Assembly: GCF_037975245.1 (NCBI RefSeq)
Contig: NC_092570.1
Span: 10,639,001 to 10,703,000, forward strand
From: Apostichopus japonicus
Lineage: Eukaryota > Echinodermata > Holothuroidea > Aspidochirotida > Stichopodidae
DNA length: 64,000 nt
Reading direction: 5' to 3'
Shown: positions 24,714-36,700 of the stretch, piece after piece
Layout of the letters: each line of letters opens with the position of its first letter
Position numbering within the stretch: position 1 is the stretch's first letter
The notes under the pieces: generated by a model
Database searches by the model: none
What the model was told of the DNA's origin: nothing
Seen by the model: only the letters and a program-made list of their open reading frames with translations
Position numbers and translations under genes: made by a program

Positions 24714-27700
24714 CTATATATATATATACTATATATAGTATATCATGACGCGTGTGTGTGTATGGACGCCTTAAACAATTGTAAAATTGTGCTATGAAAC
24801 CAACTGTGTCTGGTCTTGACCTCGACCGAGTCGTCGGGGAACATGACGCATTTCGCTATTAGGCCCCATATGCCATTAACCTATATGCGAACTGCACTAG
24901 ACATATGTCATTCGATTCAACACTGTCATGCAGAAATAAAATGTTATACAACGCGAACTGAATGCTAATTGTTACCCCACCCCTAGTACCGTAACTCATA
25001 CAATGAATCTAAAAATAAATTGCGCATGCGATTTGAGAATTTAGCACATCTCCTGTGAATATCATGTAGTGGGGGGGGGGGTGGGGCGGACGCACCCATC
25101 ACTTCTTGAGATTGTTCCCATCTGCATGAAAACGCGCGCCCCACAACCCTACGCCCACCCCTCTAATCGCTTCCCGATGAGTTACGAAACCAGACCCATC
25201 ATATACAAAAGTCTACTTGGATTATTTGTTCCCTGATTTTTTTTTCTGCAAATGCCCATGCATTTCCCCAAACTAAATTTCTAAGCCATGAGATCTAAAA
25301 CTTAAGGAGGTTTGGGAGCACCATTGGGTCTGGGAAGTGTTATTTCCGGTGATCTGGGACGTTTTGCCAAAAAATTCTTGTATGCTATGCGCGAACCCAT
25401 GGTCGCGCTCCGCTTACAGTAGATAGTATCAGAGAACAGACACGCGTCCTCACCATTATCCAAGACTGATGTGCGTCCATGCACCAATAAATTAACTGTG
25501 TCTGCATTTTCGAAATGTCCCTGACAAACAATCCTAAACGTGGAGGTTTTTCTGTATTGGCTGTCCATAGAAGCAATTTTGTGCAACATTATGGGTATGT
25601 TTTGAGGTGAATTTATTTTACAAGAAGTGTGAATTTTCAAATTTTGAACGAATAATGGGCTTAAAACCTTGAAAAGTGGGGCTGACGGGTATTGTGGGCC
25701 GCGACGTTGAATCACCTACAAAAGCAATGATCCACATGAGATGCGATGAGGTCGAACATGATAGGTGACTGGTGACAATCTTCAAAAAGGTTATGGATGG
25801 GGAAAAAAATATTAGGAAAATACTTGGTTACTCAGGCAAAAGTGAACATCTAGTTGGTCATTTTCAAGCCCGAGATGTGCCATTTCCGGTGATCTGGGGG
25901 GTGTCAAAACCAGAAATTTTCTTGTACGCTGCGAGCCAACCGATGGTGGCGCTCCGCTTAGATAGTAATACGCACCCCCCGGGTTAGAAAATCCTGGATA
26001 CGCCCCTGCTAACCCCTCACCATTCCCACACTAACTGAAATAAAAGTAACATTTTCTTTAGAAGAGAATATGGATTGTAATGTTAACTGAATTTGTCCAT
26101 TAAAAAGAGTTTGTACTTAAGTAATGAATGTACATAAGTAATGAACCTCGGTTCAGTGAACAGCCTATTACTACGTTTAATCATCTGTTATCTGCATGTT
26201 GAGCTAAAATCCTTAACTTAAATGTATTTTCCTCTTTCAGGAGCCTCCAAAGAAATTGGCTTGAAGCTATTAGAAGTTACAAATGGTGACCTTGAAATGG
26301 CAGTCACAATGCAAATTGATGGACTCGGACCTGATGTTTCAGACGGCTCTAGTGAGAGCAGAGACATTGAAACAGCTATTAACCAAACATCCCAACAAGA
26401 TAAAGTGATAAATACCCCAGGAGAAGCTGAGTAAGGCTCCTTAACATGTAAAAATTAACCGTATAGTGTAGTACATGGAAAGGGTGATCTTCAGTTAATT
26501 GCCTGTGGTGGGATTTCTTTATTCATGTCAATTTGATTGACCAGCATAACTTGTGATAATACAAAAATCAGTAGGAACCAATGATTGATGAAGAGTAACA
26601 AATGTTATGAAGCAGAGAAAAGAGACATCTTTTGAAACATTCCATATTCATATCATTTTATACTGTGTCATGTTTGTATTAAAGGAAGGGTCAAGACAGT
26701 TGCATGATGGGATTTGCAAGTAAAACATTTGTGTGTCAACTATTGTCATTGTATTCTTTCATTAGAGATAATGTGCGTCCTCCTATACCTAGACGTTGGG
26801 ATATACTCAACCCACAGCCTTTAATGGCAGGTAAGCTGTTCCCTTGTTTGTGTGTACCCTTCATTAATTATGGCAAAAAGTGTACAACAGCGTTTGTTTT
26901 GGTTTGATGCTCTTCCTTTATAAACGATCTGAGCCAGCATTGTAGAGATACCAAAAGAAAACAAAAGTTAGGTAGGTTGCAGGACTAATATTGGTATCTT
27001 CTAACAAATATGATATAGCACACAAAAATAGTAAGTTAATGAAAATAAAGATATGGGAGATATGAGAATAGGTCAACTGTGCCATTTAAAACAATTGAAG
27101 AAATAGACAATTTACTGTCATATTACATTAACTTGGTATAATCTACTCCAGTTGCTGTGCAGGCTTCAAAGACCAATTAAATCTGTACCATAAAACATTC
27201 ATATGGAAGTCCTATACTCTACAAAGTGGTAATGTTCTTGCGTTTGTCCAAAGCTACTGCAAAAGTGTAAGTGGTTTAAAGAATTTTACAACCACAAAAA
27301 GAATATTTTCAGGAATATTTTCTTCAAGGGGATATTGTCTGACAGGCTCATAGGGCTGAACAAGTGCACACTCGATAATACTAGCTTAAACACACCATTT
27401 GGGTGAACGTATTGCTGTGTTCGGGGATTAATTTAGTGCTCATAGTTTGTGTAGCAGTTTTCATGCTCAGAACATCCCTTACAAATAGTATGGTACCTGT
27501 GCACAAAAACTGCTATACTTCTCTGCACTTTTATGGCAGATTGCCAATTTGGATAGCATTTTGCAATGCGTTACCGAATGAATTATGCCCTGGTGTTTGT
27601 TTTTAAAAGCAATTGTAGGGTATAAGTTGCTAGTTTAAATGTTCTGTTTGTAGTATACATGTAGTTTCAATTTTGTTAAACAAACTATCGCACATCATGC

Positions 27701-30700
27701 ATTATATTAGGCATAGTATACATACACATGCATAACACAGTCGGATTTTACGTTCTATGCATAATGAGCATGAACCTGGAAACCAACTGACATTGATCAG
27801 CAAAAATGTATCAAGGAGCAAATCTTTCAACTGTTCCTTAACTAAACAGAAGCTGGATATTATAGGTAACTTATTATTGATTAAGTCTCACTACCCTAAA
27901 CTTTTGTGTTGCTCTATCAGCATCTGTGTATAATGTCATATTTCAATTGATCATTCCTTACACATGTATCGACAAGCTTTAAGTAACTAAAAAAAACATT
28001 TGAATCATCATGCTAACATACGACATGCTGTAGAAGTGTATTTATTGTTGGAATCTCAGTAAATAATTTATCTGCTAAGTACTGCAAAGTGCTACAAAAC
28101 AATACTACACAACAGAAATATCTCTAGCTATTTTTGTACAGAGAAACCAACTATTTTCAGTATTAAAAATGATACAAATTGTACTTGTCTATATATAATG
28201 AAAACAAGTGAAACAGTTTTGAAAATAAAAGTTAAGGAATTATTTCCTGAATTACTATGCAAAGTTGTACTCAGAAGAAGTACAGTAGTAGTGAACAGGG
28301 TTTCCAAGATTTCAAGAAAGTAACCAACTAACATTTCATTTCCTTAGAGGTACAGGGAATTAGAGTTATCTTCAATTTTCCAAAGAATTCCCAAGAACTC
28401 TTCACAAAACTTTCCTCTTCCAGTTCCACCTAGACGTCGCCCAAGGGGAGGCAAAAGCTCTGTTTTTGATCCCTTCCGAGACTTTGCTGCAGAAACGAGT
28501 GAGAGTTCTTTAATTCTTCCTAAATATTTGCTAACTGGTGTTGGCAGTTGCTCACTTCAAAGTATTATGTTGTGATATTCTGAGGCCACATCTTTTCAGA
28601 CTGTAAAGGAATTTGTTTAAATAGAGCACAAACTTGTAGTCAATGGTGGTTGACAAGATGCAATATAGATAAATAGCTATAATAACTGTAGAATCTACTA
28701 ACAAAGCTATGCTAGATCATATGTGCATACCTTACAACAGGTTCAAGGGGATCAAAATGATCATTTTTCATAAGTGGTATATATAGTTATTGTAAAGCTA
28801 TTGTACCTTGATCATGTACAGGTAGATTGTGTAAGGAACAGATGGGCTATAGTACCAACTATTGCTATCCATACAACCATGCTCTCAGTGCAGCCAAGAG
28901 GAATGCAGTCTGTAATCGGTCAGTAAGGAAGGTTATAAAATGATCTTCTGATAGCTCACCACTGACTATTGACCAATATTAAAAATAACTAGACATGTGA
29001 AAATAGATTTCCAAAAGTTTGAATATTTCAGCTTTTCTTGTGAAACAAACAATAGAACATTATCTGACTGTCAAAAAGTATTTTTTTCTGTAATTTATGT
29101 GTTTGATTCCTGATAAACAGGACTCAAAACTACTTAAATGAGCGTCCAAGCTCATTTAGTTTTTTGTCTTGACAATAATTTGGTAATATTTCCACAGGAC
29201 ATCAGGAAGAGATGCTTAGGACTGGTCAAATAGCTTCATCTTCAAAAAGCAAGAGGAAAACTTTAGAAGATCTGTTCAGACCTCCCATTGATCTGATGTT
29301 TTCAGGATCCTTTCATGCAGTAAGAACTTTTTATTTTATACGACCATGCCATGTAAATGCATGAAGAATACACTCCATGGACATACTTACAGACGTGTAA
29401 TCACTTAGTACTTTAGAACATAGCTCAAATCACTAATTTTGTTCTTTCATTACCATCTCCTTAGGAAATTTAACTGCTATTCCAGAGAATCGTCTTGGAG
29501 GTGAATTTTAAAGTGGGTGTAGTAATCCTATTGGAGAGAGAATCAGCTTTCACAGGGTCCCAAAATGTTTAAAATAAAAACAAATTCAATGTTGATTGAC
29601 ATTGTAAGATAGCTCAAAGTGATTTTAAGTTATTCTCACAAGTCACTGCCTGTAGTAATTTCAGTATTTTAAAGTTAGAAGCAACAGGTTATTGAAACCA
29701 ACTTTCTACAATTCAAAAGGTAAAACAAAGTGAATTAAATAATAGTTTTCACCAACAGTCTAATCTCATATCGAGACTATTCTATCTCCATTGTTACTTC
29801 AAACAAAGTTTTTCCCTGTCAGTAGGCCTACAACTGGTTGATTCTGATTAGGAAGAATACCCTACAACACTTTTCTTCCTTGTTACTTCTAAAAACTTGT
29901 TCAGAACCTAAGGTGGACACTAGCTTTGAACTTGAGGATAAACCCCTTTTCTAATGTGTAACAGCTTTATCAAAAACACAGAAACAATTGAACATTCAGC
30001 AATTGCACAAGTCTCTTGAAGTGTACACTACATGAAGATGTGAATGTGACAAAATATCTTGTTGTAGTTGTTTCAGACATGGCACAACATAGAAACTAAT
30101 TACTTCTCTTCTTCTTTGTTTTTGCTTTTTTTTTTAATCAATGAACCTATTTTTGTTGAGTTAAAAGGCATATGCCAACACAGTATTAGGGAAGAGACAA
30201 AACTTTGGCTAGAAATGTACAAAGCATTTTGTAACTTCTCAATTCATATCCTGATATTTTTCATTTTTTAATTACCAGCAATATATAACATGTCATGTTG
30301 AAATAAATCAGGAAAGCAAAACTAAATAAATCACAGTTTAAAAGTTAAATAAATAATGGAGTAAGTAATAATTTCAATAAATTAGTTTGAATTAAAATTT
30401 TGCAGCTCTGCAATTTAATAGGACTTGTTAATATATATTTTGATTGTAATCTGTTTTAGCTTATGCTTCATGCAACTGATGGTTACCATATAAATGTATT
30501 TACCGGGCTGACAAATTCTAGTAGCAAATTTTGTGGCTTTTGGCTATATGTTGGCTCTATTTTAGTACCTCTGAAAAAAATACTTTTTAATTTTAATGTT
30601 ATGTTTCAAGGAGGAGGTTAGCACCAATGTTAATGATTTTTACATGTGAGTTCGTACAAGTGCATTACTTCATTCTTTTGATTACAGATGTCACATTATT

Positions 30701-33700
30701 TTCATATTTGGATTTTGTAGGTACGTGAGGCTGGTCAAAGTGCTGGCAAGTGGCTTATGGTTAATGTTCAAAATACGCAGGAGTTCAATTGTCAGAAACT
30801 GAATCGAGATGTTTGGAGTGATCCAACTGTGAAGAGTATCATAAAAGAATCATTTGTATTTTGGCAGGTGAGTAGATTGTTAAATCTTTTGGATATTCTT
30901 AGATGATGTGGCATAGAAAAGAAGGAGTTCTTCAAAAATTGGGCCTTAACATAACCTTTTTAAAATGTCAATATCTCTGCAAACGTATGTCTGATTTAGT
31001 TTATACTTGGTATGGTGATGTAACTACATAGTGAGTACAGTTCTTTGCAACAACAATTTAACCGCTTTAATATTTATGGATTGTTGGGGCTTAATGGGGA
31101 ATTGTCAAAAACAGCTTGTAAACATGATATCTCAACAACCACAAGTTTAAATCAATGTGATACTGGGTAGATAGATGCCCCATGATGAGTAAATGTGCCC
31201 TATCATTCTTGGTTCTCATCCCATGAATATTAATGAGTGGGGGGGCTTAACGTAAAATTGGGTTCATGCTGGTATGGTCATGTTGGTACATAATAAGCAC
31301 ATTTTCATGACGGCTCCAACTTTATGTCAGTAATATTCATCAAATTTGTCACACTGCATTCGTACAATCAACCGTGTTGTTTTTGTGTGTACAAATCATG
31401 AATATTAATCAGTGAACATAAACTTCCTAATCATATATCTCTGAAATTACCTTTATAAATGTACTTGGATAATACAATGTAAGTAAGATAAATGCAGATA
31501 AATGCTTTAAGTTTATATGAGATCATAACATTTGACCTCACTAACATCCATGCATGTATCTGTCTTGATTACTTGCTGAAGGTTGATGGAATCCTGAGAT
31601 GGTGATGGATTACTTTCACTTTGGTGGCTAGCCTGTGTTAGGTCCATTCTCTTCAATAGTATCTTTCTTTCAGTCTTACCAATGTAGCTTGCAAAATTGT
31701 GTCATTTCAGTCTATTGCAAAGAATAAATAGGCGTTTTCAGACGTTTCCTCCCTGAAAATTGGGTAAATTTGTGTTATGAACATGCTGATATGGGCGGTC
31801 GCAGTAATTTTACGGTAAATCGTTCCCGCCATTAGGGCAACAGAAATAAATTTCTTTTGATTGCGACACCTTTTTCCCATTACACCCACCTGGTCAGAGT
31901 GCATTTAGAATAAGAAACATTGAATCTGCTTCGGAAGTTTGTTTTCCGAAATTCATCAGCAAACACGTATTGAGACTTTAAGGCAACTAACACTCTCTGT
32001 GAATTCAGCTCTATCTCCTGTAGGTTAGAACTTGTGAACAACTACTTTTATTACCTTAAATACATATTTTATAGCATTTTAATCTTCTTCCCTATTACTA
32101 TCATATTCGACCTGTGATGTCTTCACAGAGATCAATAATGTTTACTTAGGTACAAGTTAAGAATATGTACACAATATGTACACAAAATCAACAGTGACTA
32201 CAACTAAGCCTCGAGGTACTGGTACCCTTCTTCATTTGGCCGGTCAGCGGGCTAATATAGTGTTGTCTTTCCAAATATATCATTCTATAGGCCCTCCCTA
32301 TTATTTAAATTTACCCTAGCCCAGTGTTTTCCAGACACTCAAGTACGTATTAATGAACCGCCTTCCTCAATGGCTTTAGATGGAGTGAGGCACCGCATAC
32401 ACCCTGGCTTCACCTTACCTTTTCAACAGAATCTCTGCACAACACAACATCATTTTAATCAAATTATTCAAACATCAGGTACAGTGAGTTTTATTTCAAC
32501 AAATATGTAAGCAAAAAATACATTTGAAATATTAAGTATATTATGTAAACAAATAAATGTCCTTCTTACTTTTTTGCTTCGCACAGGTATTTCATGATAG
32601 TGAAGATGGACTTAAATATTCTCAATTCTATAATGTCTCAGAATATCCATATGTTGCTATTCTTGACCCAAGAACTGGTAAGAACATTTAACCAATCTGC
32701 ATGGCCTCAAATGGTATCTAAACTGAACAAAGAACATTTGAGGGCAATGCAAGTCAATGTCTGAAACCTTTGTAAGCTTAGTTAGCTGAAGGCTGTACAT
32801 GATATATGGAGTCAACCCTTAGTAAATACACCTTTTTTGCTTCCGGTAAAATATCATTGGTGGCCATTATAAGTGAAAGTCTGAAAAGTTTAGTAAACAC
32901 AATTACCCAACATTTAAGTTGTGGTGAATTTCTTATATGATGTGTAGATCTAGTATAGTATAAGAAATGTATGGTCACAGTTCATTTGAGGTCAATAGAA
33001 CTCACAGTTAAATATCTTAAGAACATGATAACTCTAAATGTATGTTGGTTGGTATGTATACTTACCTTAATAATTATAAGAACATCAATGTTTTTTGTGA
33101 AGGTCAAAGTTATAGGTCAGTAGAGGTGAAAACTTTGTAAAAACTGTAATTTCAAATGTAAAGCTTGCATGAACTTATAACTTGGTACATTATAGCACCT
33201 CATTGACTACAAGAACCCAATTGTTTTCTGTGGAAATGAAAGTTCATGAGCCCAACAGAGGTCATGACTGAAACTTTGTAAACTCTAAGTCCAAAAGCAA
33301 TGCTTGACTGAATGTCATACTTGGTACATAGATTCACTCATTGAGTAAAAGGACCCTATTACTTTCTTTGGAGGTGAACTGTCATTTCAAGTCACTAGAA
33401 GACTATGCCTGAACGCTTTGTAAAGCACAATAACTGCAGACATGGAGCTTTGATAACTTCCTACCTAGATCCACCTTTGTGCATACCAATACCATATTGC
33501 TATTATTCAGAGCAATGGTCGTGAGGTGAAGTCAAAGTCTGAAAACCTTGTAAACATGATAATTCCAAAAGTTAAGGTCAGTTACAGACTGCTACTTGTT
33601 TAGATGCACTTTGGGGAGAGGCGGTTTTAGAGGTCAAAGTTCATTAGAAGTCATTGGATGCCAAGTTTTGTGAGCATTCCCAATATAAAGCTATTTGGTG

Positions 33701-36700
33701 ATGCATAGATCCACCATCGATTACTAGGACACGGATGCTCTTTGTTAAGGTTCAATGGGCATTTCAGGAAAATAGAGGTAAAAATTTGACAACATTGTCA
33801 ACAAGACAACTACAGAATTAGTAGTTTCTTCTAACTTTGCCTCCTGGCTCTGACAAGGGCTCTGAGATACACTGAAGAGAAATTTCAGAGTAATCCCATT
33901 TTCTGACATTTATTTATATACTGCCAACTCACTATGAGTCAACATGAAATATATTAATATGCAACAGCTTCTGGGGCTTTCCCCTGTACCCCTCCCCCTA
34001 TTGGGTGTTTAACATGCTTAAGCATTGGGATGTCAACATGGTAGGATACTGGCAATGGGATGTCAACATGCTAAAATACTCTAATTGGGATGTCAATTTG
34101 GTAACTATTTTGGGCTTAGTTTGTTCTGTATATCACTGATTCTTCTTTTTCTTTTGTGTAGGTGAACTGATGGTAACATGGCATCATCTGGATACTGTAG
34201 CTTTTTGTGATCTTGGTAAATTCCTTTCAGTTGTCTGATCAGACACATTTATTGCAGACTTGATTTATAGCTTAGATGGTTTTGTGCCATATCAGACATT
34301 TCAGCTTCATAAGACCCATCATGGTCCTGAATCAATGGTCATTAATAATACATAGTACTTGGACATGATACATCAATAATTAACACAAAGTAGCATATAA
34401 ACTACATTGTCCATTAATGCTTTGTATGACAATGCAACATGACCATAAGAATCATAAAACATGTGAGCTTGTGATTCACAATGTTATGCATGTCGTCATC
34501 AAGTACCGAACGCAATGCTAGTGGAGGCAGTGCCGAGGCAGTGGCACTTGTTGTACTTGGTTGAATATGTTATCATCAACTAAAGCAATTTCTCATCCAT
34601 CCACTATGAGAGGTTGTTGCCCTGAACAGTTCTATGTGTAGGAGTAGATATTGTTGCCAAACACAGAATTAAGCTTAGTGTTTAGAAGACATTGGTAGGC
34701 TGAGTCCACCCTTAGGCTGGTTTTCTCACAAACTACAACAAGTTTATTTAATGATAGAATCAATACAATCAAAATCTACACTACCTGCATTCCCACAAAA
34801 GTGTGACAAAATATGGCACTTTTAAAACAAGTATTGATGTTTGGCCTCTTCATGCCACATGTTTATCATCAGCTAAGCCTGGTCATCTTTGTATTGAAAA
34901 AATTGGATCGAAGATGTTACCGTAAAATGCTGCTCAGGATAATGTCCAGATAATTTGCATATTTGTGATCAAAGCTTAAACTTTGTAAACAAACCCTTTC
35001 ACTAGTATATTGAGTGAATCCTCTGGGATGTAAAATATGGTTGTGAAATGTAACCAGCTACTTGAGTGTTATTCCTACAATGTTTCCACTTCAGTTATGG
35101 ACTTTCTGACAACTTATCCCTGCTTTGATGCTGCAACTGGGCAGTCACCACCATGCAAGAAGGTGAGAGTGGTAAGAGAACCTTAAATGTCAAACTTGTC
35201 AAGTGCATTAATTCAGTCTTCCTCTTACCTTGTAGACACCACATAGAGTTTCTCTTACATTGATATTCATTAAGTTCCCAGTGTTGGTTGAGTAGTCACT
35301 TGTCATAGTCTTCAGTTCACAGTCTGTTTAAATGACGACAATCAACTTAAAATATATACAAGAACAAACTTATTATGCAATCAAATAAGTTGTGGGCTTG
35401 TTTTTTATCTCACATTTGTTCAACATATTTGCAAAGTGTACATCTTTGCCATACTTCTCAAATTCTCCAAAAATTACAGTCTTTGATAACATGTTGAAGC
35501 AACATGACTAAAATTAACAGAATGCCATGTGCATATCTTGATTGTCTGGTTCCTGTCTGATTCGAGTGGAGTGATGATGGATAAAATCAAGTCATATTGG
35601 ATTTGACTCCAGTCCAGTCATTTAGGATTGCTGATTTGAATCCAGTCAAGTTATGTGTATACTCATTCGAATCAAGTCACCAGATTTGACTCGAGTCAAC
35701 CCCAATGTGAGCTAGTGACCTGACGTGATAACACACTGGTTACCAGTCAGTATCATTACGTGTAATTCTTACTCATGTGTAGTAATTTCACCCATTGACT
35801 TCAATTAAAATTCTGATTTCCTTTCAAAGGAGAGCATAGTTGATGCTGATGAAGAACGACAACTCAAAGCTGCCATTGATGCCTCATTAGAAGAATCTTG
35901 CCAACCTCTGACCGAGTCATGTGAAAGTTCAGGGCCAAGCTCATCTTTAACTAAAGAGAACAAGTCTCCGTTAGAACCCTGTGGTAATACAACCATAGAC
36001 TTAACCTCAGATGCAGACCAAACTCTCAAAGTAACAGACATTGATTCAGAAAGTGAAATAAGTGTCAGCGATGATGGATTTTCTTTTAGTGAGAGTGATT
36101 CGGAGAAAACAAATGGAGAAAAGCAAAGTCAGCGGAAAAAGAAAAATTCTTTGTCATTAACTTCCAAATCATCTGAACCAAATGCAAATACTTCCCAACG
36201 TGTAGACGTAATAACCATAAACTCTGACAACGGTTTATCCTCTGTCCCTGATTCTGATTCTAAGGATGGAGAGGAAACAAGCGTTGATGAAGAAGACGAA
36301 GTTAAAATTGTTTTGAGGTTCCCTGATGGCAAGAGGAAAGAAGTTACCTTCAAACCAATGGATACATTAAGGGTCAGTCAAAATATGAAAGTTAACAGAA
36401 AAAGGATTGAAGTGAGCAGGCAAGCCATGAGATGATTTATTAATAATACATTTCCATAACTTTGTTTAGAGATATGTGCATTCCAGTTTAATGGTATGGA
36501 GTAATTCTGTTGAAAATAGGTACTATTCAGTTTGAATACAAAAAGTGTTATATAAAGCAAACAAAATGCATGTGTCTACAGGTCATGAAGATCAAATTAG
36601 TGAATGTCAGTATCAAGAAATACTTGATGGCTATCAGAAACTAAAGCTTTGGTAGCATCAGCTAAAGACCTATATTCTAACACCCCGGAACACCCCCTTT

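Larger units (their letters stand above)
24319..26008. mobile_element. 1.7-kb TIR element (non-autonomous DNA transposon), composite
   Basis: The left end CAGGCGCGTATCCAGG and the inverted right end CAGGGGCGTATCCAGG differ at one base. The direct flanks ctaacc (24313-24318 and 26009-26014) match exactly. Inside are a long polypurine run, an (AT)n tract, and two direct ~90-bp copies of 'ccggtgatctgg...ttcttgta.gct...ggtggcgctccgcttag' (about 25338 and 25884). The 137-codon minus-strand frame at 25302-25715 has no recognisable homology. It lies in UBXN7 intron 1. Confidence 0.75.
26831..35094. other. UBXN7 introns 3-8, no other gene seen
   Basis: Outside the listed exons this stretch shows only AT-rich intron sequence. 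Known contents are dispersed-repeat segments around 30960-31560, the reverse-oriented TGACC repeat block at 32700-33800, and a short tandem repeat at 34020-34110. Confidence 0.6.

Noticed and set aside
25302-25715. 137-codon minus-strand open frame as a gene
   Set aside because: It lies inside a TIR element, has no recognisable motif, and overlaps an internal direct repeat.
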